Notes under the pieces: generated by a model | The model's input: the letters and a program-made list of their open reading frames with translations, nothing else | Databases searched by the model: none | Told to the model about the DNA's origin: nothing | Origin: Phycisphaerales bacterium UBA1926 | GTDB taxonomy: Bacteria; Planctomycetota; Phycisphaerae; Phycisphaerales; UBA1924 | Length of the DNA stretch: 5,822 nt | Assembly: GCA_002337215.1 (NCBI GenBank) | Contig: DDFO01000028.1 | Location: 366 to 6,187 of the forward strand | Reading direction: 5' to 3' | Position numbers and translations under genes: made by a program | Part shown: positions 1 to 5,807 of the stretch, piece by piece | Layout of the letters: each line of letters begins with the position of its first letter | How positions within the stretch are numbered: position 1 is the stretch's first letter

Positions 1-2019
1 CGATTGGCGGGCGCCGCGGCGGTACGCCTCGTACGCGCTCACGGCGGGGCCTGTCCGCCCGTCTCTCGAGAACGCCATGAGCGAGGGGAAGGTTGTGACA
101 TCGCCCGGGTGGTCGCTCAGCGAGTCGGCGTGGTAGCCGCCCCATTGGGGCGCGGTCGCGCCGGCGCTGAACACCGTCATGTGCTTCGGGCCCGCGTCGT
201 CGGTCCACGCGGCGTGCGAGCCGAGCAGGTGGTCGATGTGGGTCGCCCAGGAGAGATTTTCGCGGAAGGGCTCCTGCACGAGCGAGGAATAAAGCGAGAC
301 GAACGCGGGGAGGTGCTGCCCCTGCGAGTTCACCGTTACGGGCATCCCCGATGCGAATTCGGCGCTCGGCCAGCGCGCACGCTGCAGCCAGCGATCGAGC
401 ACGCCGACCACGCCCCCGAAGACCTCGGCCTGCTCGACGAAGATGATCCCCTCGTGGAACGGGCGTGCCGCGCCGCCCGTCGGTCCGCCGGCTTGGGCGG
501 CCCGGAAGAACAGCGCATCGTTCGCGTCGATGTATGCGTCCCAGTTCGTGACGCCATCGATGATCGCGTCCGCCGCTGCTGCGATGCCGGCGTCCGAGGG
601 GTAGAAGCGCCTCGCACGGTCCGCCGCGAGGACGATCTTCATCGTGCTGAGCGTTGCGAATTCGTCGGACCATCCCGGCTTCACGCCGCCCGTGAACGGA
701 TCGAGCCAGTGCCGGTAGATCCCGTCGGCGGATCTCGACGGCGCGATCCCGTCGCCTGCGAGTCCGGCATAGCGGGTCAGGATTTCCCCGACCAACGAGC
801 GCGCGTCGGGCGCGTCGTTGAGTCGGTCGTCCATCAGCAGCAGGAGCACCGCCCACGCCGCGCCGTCGGGGGACGCCGGGTGGAACCGGGACTCCCCCGC
901 GCGCACATCCGCGTCGATCACCCATCCGGCGGGCTCGCCGTCGGGCGCGATCAGCCCACGCGCAAGCGAGACGACCTGCGCGAACTCGTCGCGCAGCCAT
1001 GCCTCGAATCCGAGCCTGGGGTCGGCGTCGTCGGCGATGATGCGCGCGCCGGCGTCGGTGGCGACCAGAAGCCGGCCGCACGGGGTCGCGTCGAGATCCG
1101 CGGCGGGCCGATCGACCGCCGCGTAGAACTCGGGGGCGAGCGTCGAGAGGCCGATCGCCTGCCCGTTGGGGATGCGGAGGATTTCTCCCCCGTCGCCCGG
1201 GCCGCCCATCGCCTTGCTGACAAAGAGATCGCCGTTCCCTGCGGTCCCGACGGCGGGTCCGGTTGCGAGCCCGGTGCCGCCGTTGAGCACGCCCGCGAAC
1301 ACGAAACCCAGCGATGCGCCGGTGGGCGCGCGCCAGAGCGCGTTGGGCGTGAGCGCATAAACGAGTCCGAAGTCGCGGTCGATCGCGAGCCCACGCACCG
1401 CACCGCTCAGCGTCGCGGTCTGCGGGAGGATCGAGAACGTCGCGTCCTTGCCGGCCGCGTGCGCACGCACGGTCGCGTCCGCGCCGCCCGCGTAGAGCGT
1501 TCCGGCGTGGTGGGCGAGGGAGACACCGGGGTCGGCGGCGGGTTCGGTCACGTCGCTCAACTCGGTGCGTGAGAACGTGGAAGATGTGCCGAGCACGAGG
1601 TCAAATCGGAGGATGGCGTCGCCCCCGAACCCGTCGGGCGCGGGCTCGTCGTCGTGGACGATCACGAAGAGCAGTCGGCCTGAATCGCTGAGCGCGAGGG
1701 CGGAGGGGCCGTCGCCGTCCGCGGACAGCGTTGTCCAGGGGAGCATGGCGGACAGTTCCGTGCGCTCGATCCGGCGGAGGAGTTCGCCCCGGATCCCGCG
1801 GACCTCGATCGCGTCGGTTTCCGTGCTCGATACCGCGTAGGTGCCGGAGAGAGAGGCCGCGGCGGTCGCCGAGACCCGGCCCAGATCCGCGAAGGGCCAC
1901 GGCTCGGCGGTCGGCGTCGCCGCCGCGAGGTTGGCTGCGGAGGCGATGCAGGCGAGGGCGGTCGCGCGGACTGTCACACGGACTGTCGCGTGGGCGGATT
2001 GTGGTCTTGCCGGTTTCAT
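1..2019 (-). CDS. Secreted propeller-like + divergent glycoamylase-like protein (C-terminus beyond window)
   Basis: An open frame of 673 codons without a stop runs off the left edge, so the gene is partial at its 3' end. The start is well placed: AAGGAA (2025-2030) lies 5 bases upstream and the ATG overlaps the regulator's TGA as ATGA. Residues 1-35 form a Sec signal peptide (basic MKPARPQ..., hydrophobic ATALACIASA, cleavage near AAA/TP). Residues about 45-325 contain repeated short beta-rich units such as LALSDSGRLLFVIV (~108), VRGLAIDRDFGLVYAL (~208), GNGDLFVSK (~262) and CGRLLVATD (314), which look like propeller blades. From about 337 the protein resembles an (alpha/alpha) toroid: GIYRHWLDPFTGG and DEFATLSTMKIVLAADRARR (452-471) parallel GLFYHFLNPGDA and TELVVSTIDSAILFAG of the plus-strand glycosidase. 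The acidic residue of STID is Lys461 here. It is probably an extracellular carbohydrate-active or sensing protein; catalysis is uncertain. The family assignment rests on reading by eye. Confidence 0.85.
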   Translation of the reverse strand, partial: MKPARPQSAHATVRVTVRATALACIASAANLAAATPTAEPWPFADLGRVSATAAASLSGTYAVSSTETDAIEVRGIRGELLRRIERTELSAMLPWTTLSADGDGPSALALSDSGRLLFVIVHDDEPAPDGFGGDAILRFDLVLGTSSTFSRTELSDVTEPAADPGVSLAHHAGTLYAGGADATVRAHAAGKDATFSILPQTATLSGAVRGLAIDRDFGLVYALTPNALWRAPTGASLGFVFAGVLNGGTGLATGPAVGTAGNGDLFVSKAMGGPGDGGEILRIPNGQAIGLSTLAPEFYAAVDRPAADLDATPCGRLLVATDAGARIIADDADPRLGFEAWLRDEFAQVVSLARGLIAPDGEPAGWVIDADVRAGESRFHPASPDGAAWAVLLLLMDDRLNDAPDARSLVGEILTRYAGLAGDGIAPSRSADGIYRHWLDPFTGGVKPGWSDEFATLSTMKIVLAADRARRFYPSDAGIAAAADAIIDGVTNWDAYIDANDALFFRAAQAGGPTGGAARPFHEGIIFVEQAEVFGGVVGVLDRWLQRARWPSAEFASGMPVTVNSQGQHLPAFVSLYSSLVQEPFRENLSWATHIDHLLGSHAAWTDDAGPKHMTVFSAGATAPQWGGYHADSLSDHPGDVTTFPSLMAFSRDGRTGPAVSAYEAYRRGARQS

Positions 2020-2030
2020 GCGCGTTCCTT
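2016..2030 (-). promoter_or_regulatory. RBS and ATGA stop/start overlap coupling regulator to downstream gene
   Basis: On the minus strand AAGGAA (2030-2025) lies 5 bases before ATG (2019-2017), and the regulator's TGA (2018-2016) shares two bases with that ATG. The ribosome binding site lies inside the last codons of the regulator gene. This decides the start of the long partial gene and implies coupled translation. Confidence 0.75.
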
Positions 2031-3101
2031 GAGCCGGCTGCTGTCTCGGATGACGAGGCTGGTCGCGAGTCGGGTGTGCTTCGGGTCGCGTTCCGGGGAC
2101 TCGATCCGGCGCACGAGCGCGTCGATGGCTTCGCTCGCGAGATCGGGGATGGGGACGCGGACCGACGAGATCTCGGGGCGGAGGAGCGTGCAGATCCGGG
2201 AGTCGTCGAAGCCGACGAGTCGGATATCGCGGGGCATCTCGAGGCCTCGTTCGCGGGCCGCGTTGGCGATGCCCACGGCGATCTCGTCGTTGGCGGCGAA
2301 GACGGCGGCGCCGGCGAGCGCGTCGGCGTCCATGCGCGAGGAGGCCCAGTCCCAGCCCCACTCGAAGGTGAACTCGCCGTAGGCGATCTGGTCGGTGTCG
2401 GGTTCGTGGCCCCGGGCGCGCAGGGTGTCGGTGAATGCGCGCGCGCGGTCGTCGGAGTCGAGGTTGCCCTTGTGCGCGCCGACGAAGTAGCACCTTTCGG
2501 GTGGAGTCCCCTCAAGAAGATGCTCGGTGGCCTGCTCGGCGCCGAGGATGTTGTCGTAGGTGATGGTCTCGACCCGTGCGCCGGGGCGGTCGCACCCGAT
2601 CACGGCGGTCGGGATGTTGAGCCGGGCGATCGCCTCGAGGTCGGATCGGGATTGCTCGGTGAGCATGACGATGAGCCCATCGACGAGGTCGATGGCGAAG
2701 CCGGCACCGGTGCTGTCGTTATCTGTTCTGGGCGCGTCTTCCTGGTGCGCCCCGGCGCTGACGAGCAGGTGATAGCCCAGCTCGCGGGCGCGGCGGTCGG
2801 CGGCGTGCATGAGCTCGGCGTAGAACTCGCCGTGGATGTCGGGCAGCGAGACGCCGATCACCCGGCTCCGTTTGCTGAGCAGGCTTTTGGCGAACAGGTT
2901 GGGGCGGTACCCGAGCTCGCGGACGGCGCGCTGGACGCGTTCGGTCGTGTTCCGTGCGACGAGGTCGGGGTTGTTGAGCACGCGGCTCACGGTCGCGATG
3001 GAGACACCCGACATCTCGGCGACCCGCCGGATCGAGACATCCCGCCCTCGACGGGGTTTCGCGTCGCTCGCCTCGCTCGGCCTTGCATCGGAAGAGGTCA
3101 T
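2016..3101 (-). CDS. LacI/GalR-family transcriptional regulator
   Basis: A 361-residue protein of normal LacI-family length, with about 20 extra residues before the DNA-binding domain. The helix-turn-helix spans residues 22-45 (VSIRRVAEMSGVSIATVSRV, then LNNP). The hinge is LGYRPNLFAKSL, with Leu74 in the place that inserts into the central CG of the operator. The periplasmic-binding-protein-like sensor domain follows from about 80 (RVIGVSLPDIHGEFYAEL) and contains FAANDEIAVGI and the typical LVGFDDS near the C-terminus. These features are diagnostic. In this family a sugar or sugar phosphate usually controls DNA binding; the ligand here is unknown. Its recognition helix is of the GalR/CcpA type, which fits the operator-like palindromes at 3121 and 4850. 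The stop overlaps the start of the downstream secreted protein (ATGA), suggesting translational coupling in one operon. No clear Shine-Dalgarno precedes this start. Confidence 0.95.
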   Translation of the reverse strand: MTSSDARPSEASDAKPRRGRDVSIRRVAEMSGVSIATVSRVLNNPDLVARNTTERVQRAVRELGYRPNLFAKSLLSKRSRVIGVSLPDIHGEFYAELMHAADRRARELGYHLLVSAGAHQEDAPRTDNDSTGAGFAIDLVDGLIVMLTEQSRSDLEAIARLNIPTAVIGCDRPGARVETITYDNILGAEQATEHLLEGTPPERCYFVGAHKGNLDSDDRARAFTDTLRARGHEPDTDQIAYGEFTFEWGWDWASSRMDADALAGAAVFAANDEIAVGIANAARERGLEMPRDIRLVGFDDSRICTLLRPEISSVRVPIPDLASEAIDALVRRIESPERDPKHTRLATSLVIRDSSRLKERA

Positions 3102-3119
3102 CGGAGATGATGATACTCG

Positions 3120-4772
3120 ATGAAAACGATTACATCATGCGTGTTTCCCGTCATTTTCTCCGAGAAGTTTGCTTGGAGGACGCCACTAAATGCAGCATTG
3201 GCAGTTGTTTCGGTCGTCTCGATGACGACGGCGTGCGCCGCGACGCCCGAGCGTCCGTCGGGCTCCGACGCCGATGGTGTGTCGGTGCGCGCGGCGGGTG
3301 TGGTGATCCAGTCTGATCCGGATCGGCCTCGCCCGCCCTTCGACTTTTCGGACGAGGACGCGGATCTGCTGGGGGACGTGCAGCGCGGTGCGCTGGCGTA
3401 TTTCATCCACGAGGTGGACCCGGCGACGGGGCTGGTTCGCGATCGGTCGGGGGCGGATCTCATCAGCGTCGCGGGTGTGGGGTACCAGCTCGCGGCGTAC
3501 GCGATCGCGGCCGAGCGCGGGTGGATGGTCCGAGCGGACGCCGAGGCTCGCGCCGAGAAGGTGCTGCGGTCGCTGCTCGATCAGCCTTTGAACCGCAAAG
3601 CGGGTCTGTTCTATCACTTCTTGAATCCGGGGGATGCGTCGCCGCGCCGGTTGGGCACCGAGCTGGTGGTGAGCACGATCGATTCGGCGATCCTGTTCGC
3701 GGGGGCGATCGTCGCGGGTGAGTTCTTTGGGGGCGATATCGAGCGGCTCGCGGACGGGATGGTCGCGGAGGCGGACTGGACGTTCTTCCTGAACGGGAAG
3801 GTCGACTTTGAGCGCGGCGATGCGCCGAGCCCCGATCGCGGGTTTCTCTCGCTCGGCTGGCGGCCTGTCAGCGACGAGGACCCGACCGGGGAGGGCACGC
3901 TGATCCCGTATTCCTGGGTGGACTGCGGGGATGAGCACCGGCTGGCGACGCTGATCGCGGTTTGTGCGCCGGACGCGGACCATCGCGTCGCGCCCGAGAC
4001 GTACTACCAGTTGCGGCGGCAGATCGGGGTGAATCCCGCGGCGGAGGATGAGTCGCTCGTTGTCTGGTTCCCGTACTCGGGGGCGCTCTTCACGGCGTTT
4101 TTCGCGCACTGCTGGGTCGATTATGCGTCGATCGGTGTGGACGACCCCGCGGCGTTCGGCGTGGATCATCGTGCCCGGGTGGATTGGTGGGAGAACAGCC
4201 GACGGCTGGCCCGGCTGCAGCGGGACAAGGCGATCGCGAACCCGGAGGGGTTGCCGACGTTCGGCCCTGACGCGTGGGGATTGAGTGCGTGCGACGGGCC
4301 TGATGGGTATCTGGTGCCCGGGGTGTTCCCCGAGCGGATCGAGATGATCGGGGCGAAGCCTGGGCGGGACTTCCCTCAGCACGATCCGAGCGATCAGTGG
4401 GGGGGCGGGGTGGTTGCGCCGTACGCGGCCGCGTCATCGGTGGTGTTCGAGCCGGGGCTTTCGTTGCGTGCCATGCGGCATTTCCGGGGTCTTGAGGGCC
4501 CAGGGGGCGAGCGGTTGGCGTGGATGGGGAGCCCCGATCAGCCTGTGGCGGCGGGAGCGCGGGGTCGGTACGGGTTCGTGGATTCGTACCGGGGCGGTTC
4601 GGACCCCTGGCGGGCGACGGACACGGTCGCGATCGACCACGGGCCCATGCTGGTGCTGCTCGAGAACGCCCGATCGGGGCTCGTCTGGGACCTTTTTCAC
4701 CGGGATGCGGGTGTGCGGGCCGGCCTGGAGCGGCTGGGGTTGCGGCGTGCGGCGGGATCCCGGGACGATTGA
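3120..4772 (+). CDS. Glycoamylase-family (GH144-like, COG5368) exported glycoside hydrolase
   Basis: At 550 residues this is somewhat longer than a bare family domain, and the family motifs appear in order: GLFYHFLNPGDA (~160), TELVVSTIDSAILFAGAIVA with Glu181 and Asp188, SGALFTAFFAHCWVDYASIG (His330, Trp332, Asp334), WWENSRR, then AWGLSACDGPDGY (Trp386, Asp392, Asp395), VVAPYAAAS, RYGFVDSY (483-490) and DHGPMLVLLENARSGLVW (506-523). These are typical of Pfam Glycoamylase/COG5368 (alpha/alpha)6 proteins, a group that includes GH144 endo-beta-1,2-glucanases. The likely role is extracytoplasmic hydrolysis of a glucan; the substrate is not shown. A hydrophobic stretch (AALAVVSVVSMTTAC, residues 25-39) followed by a low-complexity linker suggests a signal peptide, perhaps a lipoprotein with a poor lipobox. 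The start is doubtful: ATG 3120 overlaps the operator, has only a distant GGAG, and is followed by ~70 AT-rich bases. GTG 3141, TTG 3198 and ATG 3222 are alternatives. Confidence 0.88.
   Translation: MKTITSCVFPVIFSEKFAWRTPLNAALAVVSVVSMTTACAATPERPSGSDADGVSVRAAGVVIQSDPDRPRPPFDFSDEDADLLGDVQRGALAYFIHEVDPATGLVRDRSGADLISVAGVGYQLAAYAIAAERGWMVRADAEARAEKVLRSLLDQPLNRKAGLFYHFLNPGDASPRRLGTELVVSTIDSAILFAGAIVAGEFFGGDIERLADGMVAEADWTFFLNGKVDFERGDAPSPDRGFLSLGWRPVSDEDPTGEGTLIPYSWVDCGDEHRLATLIAVCAPDADHRVAPETYYQLRRQIGVNPAAEDESLVVWFPYSGALFTAFFAHCWVDYASIGVDDPAAFGVDHRARVDWWENSRRLARLQRDKAIANPEGLPTFGPDAWGLSACDGPDGYLVPGVFPERIEMIGAKPGRDFPQHDPSDQWGGGVVAPYAAASSVVFEPGLSLRAMRHFRGLEGPGGERLAWMGSPDQPVAAGARGRYGFVDSYRGGSDPWRATDTVAIDHGPMLVLLENARSGLVWDLFHRDAGVRAGLERLGLRRAAGSRDD
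3121..3134. promoter_or_regulatory. LacI-family operator (site 1) in the divergent gap
   Basis: TGAAAACGATTACA is an imperfect palindrome around a central CG and matches the cre/GalR-type consensus TGWAANCGNTNWCA at every defined position. Symmetry extends one step beyond the core: GATGAAAACGATTACATC (3119-3136) has 7 of 9 symmetric pairs. It sits 19 bases from the regulator's start codon, between divergent genes, the usual place for autoregulation plus control of the neighbour. On the minus strand it contains TGTAAT (3134-3129), a 5/6 match to a -10 box for the regulator gene, but no good -35 pairs with it. Binding by the adjacent regulator is an inference. Confidence 0.75.
3175..3180 (+). 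promoter_or_regulatory. Strong Shine-Dalgarno GGAGGA
   Basis: GGAGGA is followed after 9 bases by ATG (3190-3192), an ideal arrangement. That ATG is not in the frame of the glycosidase, so this site either serves a short leader frame or marks a shifted true start of the glycosidase. It argues that translation initiates here rather than at 3120. Confidence 0.5.
3190..3225 (+). other. Possible 11-codon leader frame overlapping an internal ATG of the glycosidase
   Basis: The frame encodes MQHWQLFRSSR and stops at TGA 3223-3225, which overlaps ATG 3222 of the glycosidase frame as ATGA. The strong ribosome binding site just upstream is the only support for translation. It could be a leader peptide coupled to the main gene. 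Alternatively it is a sign that one base differs in the signal-peptide region and the true gene begins at 3190: a one-base gain after this ATG would join it to ALAVVSVVSMTTAC. Using ATG 3222 alone would discard the hydrophobic export segment. Confidence 0.25.
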
Positions 4773-4803
4773 AGGGCGGACCGGAGAAAAACCGGGCGGA
4801 GGT

Positions 4804-4827
4804 GCCCTGACTGTCTTGACACAGGGC
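4804..4827 (+). repeat. Inverted repeat GCCCTG...CAGGGC around the -35 box
   Basis: GCCCTG (4804-4809) and CAGGGC (4822-4827) are perfect inverted 6-mers separated by 12 bases that include the TTGACA box. It could form the weak end of the glycosidase transcript or be a protein binding site over the promoter. No run of T follows, so I do not call a terminator. Confidence 0.35.
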
Positions 4828-4843
4828 CGCGTCCGAGTATCGT
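4816..4843 (+). promoter_or_regulatory. Sigma70-like promoter of the PEP-CTERM gene
   Basis: A perfect -35 box TTGACA (4816-4821) is spaced 16 bases from TATCGT (4838-4843), a 4/6 match to TATAAT. Predicted transcription starts near 4850, giving a leader of about 112 bases before the ATG at 4962. The operator-like palindrome at 4850-4863 begins right at the predicted start point, a position suited to repression. Confidence 0.6.
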
Positions 4844-4849
4844 GATGAG

Positions 4850-4863
4850 TGAAAAGGTTTACA
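4850..4863. promoter_or_regulatory. LacI-family operator-like palindrome (site 2)
   Basis: TGAAAAGGTTTACA matches site 1 (3121-3134) at 12 of 14 bases and the consensus TGWAANCGNTNWCA with a single mismatch (G for C in the centre). Five of seven base pairs are symmetric. It lies 6 bases after the predicted -10 box of the PEP-CTERM gene. Recurrence of the same uncommon AT-rich motif in a GC-rich window, both times at a gene start, is the support. Binding by the LacI-family protein encoded at 2016-3101 is inferred. Confidence 0.6.
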
Positions 4864-4914
4864 TTGGCCGGATCGGGGTCGCGTCCCGCAGGGGTGGCGC
4901 GGGGTCCGGCGGTG

Positions 4915-4936
4915 ACGCCCGCGGAGGTGCGGGCGT
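4915..4936 (+). promoter_or_regulatory. Leader hairpin with GGAGGT loop
   Basis: ACGCCCGC (4915-4922) and GCGGGCGT (4929-4936) form a perfect 8-bp stem with the 6-base loop GGAGGT, itself a Shine-Dalgarno-like sequence. An in-frame GTG (4935) and ATG (4941) lie just after the loop. It could affect ribosome access or mRNA stability. A longer-range pairing GCCGGA (4867-4872) with TCCGGC (4905-4910) is also possible, so the leader may be folded throughout. In a GC-rich genome such stems also arise by chance. Confidence 0.35.
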
Positions 4937-4947
4937 GAGTATGCGAG

Positions 4948-4953
4948 AGGGAG
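4948..4953 (+). promoter_or_regulatory. Ribosome binding site deciding the PEP-CTERM gene start
   Basis: AGGGAG lies 8 bases before ATG 4962. That start places a signal peptide (MISKGITTTLMAVGL...) directly at the N-terminus, so I prefer it over the in-frame ATGs at 4842, 4845 and 4941. Confidence 0.65.
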
Positions 4954-4961
4954 AACTGAAC

Positions 4962-5756
4962 ATGATTTCCAAAGGGATCACCACGACACTGATGGCTGTT
5001 GGGTTGGCGGCGGGCGTTTCGGTTACGGGCGTCGCGAGCGCGAGCGTCTCGGACATCAACGGGTTCGTCGATGCACCCCGGCTGTTCAACGACTTTGCCG
5101 GGAGCAACCTGACGTACAACAGCAACTACAGCGCGGGCGGGAGCAGTGTGACGCTCCGGGAGAACAACTACGGCTCGGGGAACTTTGCGAACCGGCACGC
5201 CTCGTGGTTCTCTGATGGGGGCGGCAACAAGGTCGACTTCGATTACGGCGATGGTTTCGACATGTCGATGACCATGCGCGTGAACGCGGCGGACAGCGTC
5301 GGCAACGTCGAGGCCGGGTTCCAGGCGGACCTCTTCGGGTTCGGGCTCTTCGGCGTGCTGACGGGGACGGGCGAGGTCGCGGCGTTCGGCTCGACGATGC
5401 CGTTCCACTCGTTCGGCGCCGGTGTGTACAACGTGGGCGACGAGATCTCGCTGCGGATGGTGCACCGCCCCGGCGCGGGCGAGTTCAGCGGCATGAACTC
5501 GACGATCGAGTACTTCTACAACAACCTGACGACCGGATCGGGCTGGGTCTCGAGCGGCGAGATCGCGTTCACCTCGACGGAGGGCGGGATCCCCAGCGCG
5601 TTTGATCAGTTCTACGGCGTGGGGGCGCAGATCAACCAGCCCGACGCTCTGAATGGGAACGTTTCGATCGATTACTACGACATCCTCGTGCCGGCGCCCG
5701 GTGCGGGGGCGTTGCTCGGCATGGGCGGCCTGCTGGCGTTGCGCCGGCGTCGCTGA
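4962..5756 (+). CDS. Secreted PEP-CTERM-type protein, probable beta-sandwich
   Basis: A 264-residue protein. Residues 1-27 form a Sec signal peptide (Lys4, hydrophobic core LMAVGLAAGVSV, cleavage near ASA/S). The last 22 residues carry a PEP-CTERM-like sorting tail: VPAPGAG, a short hydrophobic helix GALLGMGGLLAL and a terminal RRRR. Such tails are recognised by exosortase systems and removed during delivery to the cell surface or matrix. The body alternates short beta strands rich in Gly, Ser, Asn and aromatics (for example SVTLRENNYGSGNF, FDMSMTMRVNAA, EISLRMVHRPG, STIEYFYNNL, VSIDYYDILV). The pattern resembles a concanavalin A-like/LamG jelly roll; this is a fold guess, and I see no catalytic motif. 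Its own promoter carries an operator-like site shared with the LacI/glycosidase gap, suggesting co-regulation, so a glycan-binding or surface role is plausible. The exosortase is not in this window. Confidence 0.9.
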   Translation: MISKGITTTLMAVGLAAGVSVTGVASASVSDINGFVDAPRLFNDFAGSNLTYNSNYSAGGSSVTLRENNYGSGNFANRHASWFSDGGGNKVDFDYGDGFDMSMTMRVNAADSVGNVEAGFQADLFGFGLFGVLTGTGEVAAFGSTMPFHSFGAGVYNVGDEISLRMVHRPGAGEFSGMNSTIEYFYNNLTTGSGWVSSGEIAFTSTEGGIPSAFDQFYGVGAQINQPDALNGNVSIDYYDILVPAPGAGALLGMGGLLALRRRR

Positions 5757-5778
5757 TCGGAGAATCGGACTCTCTCCT

Positions 5779-5807
5779 GCCCGCGCGCCCAGACCGGGCG
5801 CGCGGGC
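5779..5807 (+). terminator. Strong hairpin terminator after the PEP-CTERM gene
   Basis: GCCCGCGCGCCC (5779-5790) and GGGCGCGCGGGC (5796-5807) form a perfect 12-bp stem around the loop AGACC, starting 22 bases after the stop codon. Outer arms AGAATC (5761-5766) and GATTCT (5808-5813) can also pair, extending the structure across an asymmetric bulge. Only a short T-poor tail follows (GATTCT), so termination may be partly factor-dependent, or the hairpin may protect the 3' end. Confidence 0.7.

Larger units (their letters stand above)
4773..4961. other. Intergenic region between glycosidase and PEP-CTERM gene
   Basis: This 189-base gap holds no convincing gene. It contains a short inverted repeat, a sigma70-like promoter, the second operator-like palindrome and a GC-rich structured leader. 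No classical intrinsic terminator with a T tract follows the glycosidase stop. The plus-strand reading frame of the downstream gene is open back to ATG 4842, but that start overlaps the predicted -10 box and would put about 40 glycine- and arginine-rich residues before the signal peptide. Confidence 0.7.

Noticed and set aside
4..1572. Long plus-strand open frame of 522 codons
   Set aside because: It is the codon-aligned antisense of the minus-strand glycoamylase-like gene. Its product is Arg/Gly/Val-rich with no domain, and the minus frame has a signal peptide, ribosome site and family motifs.
2006..2019. Third operator-like match (minus strand TGAAACCGGCAAGA) at the start of the secreted gene
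   Set aside because: Two mismatches to the consensus, poor symmetry, and it lies inside a coupled operon junction with no promoter; probably chance.
1601..2515. Minus-strand 304-codon frame across the regulator/secreted-protein junction
   Set aside because: Low-complexity Arg/Pro/Ser composition and out of frame with both real genes; a product of high GC.
1731..3110. Plus-strand 459-codon frame opposite the LacI gene
   Set aside because: Shadow of the regulator, whose helix-turn-helix and sensor motifs are unmistakable on the minus strand.
3186..4382. Minus-strand 398-codon frame opposite the glycosidase
   Set aside because: Arg/Pro/His-rich antisense shadow; the plus frame carries all the family motifs.
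4782..4803. Direct repeat GGGCGGA around CCGGAGAAAAACCGG as a glycosidase terminator
   Set aside because: The possible stem is only 4 bp (CCGG/CCGG) and no T tract follows.
4842..4961. N-terminal extension of the PEP-CTERM protein from ATG 4842/4845
   Set aside because: The ATG falls in or just after the predicted -10 box and upstream of the predicted transcript start. The extension is Gly/Arg-rich and would bury the signal peptide 40 residues inside.
4434..5465. Minus-strand 343-codon frame spanning the intergenic region
   Set aside because: It crosses two real plus-strand genes and their promoter, has shadow-like composition and no domain.
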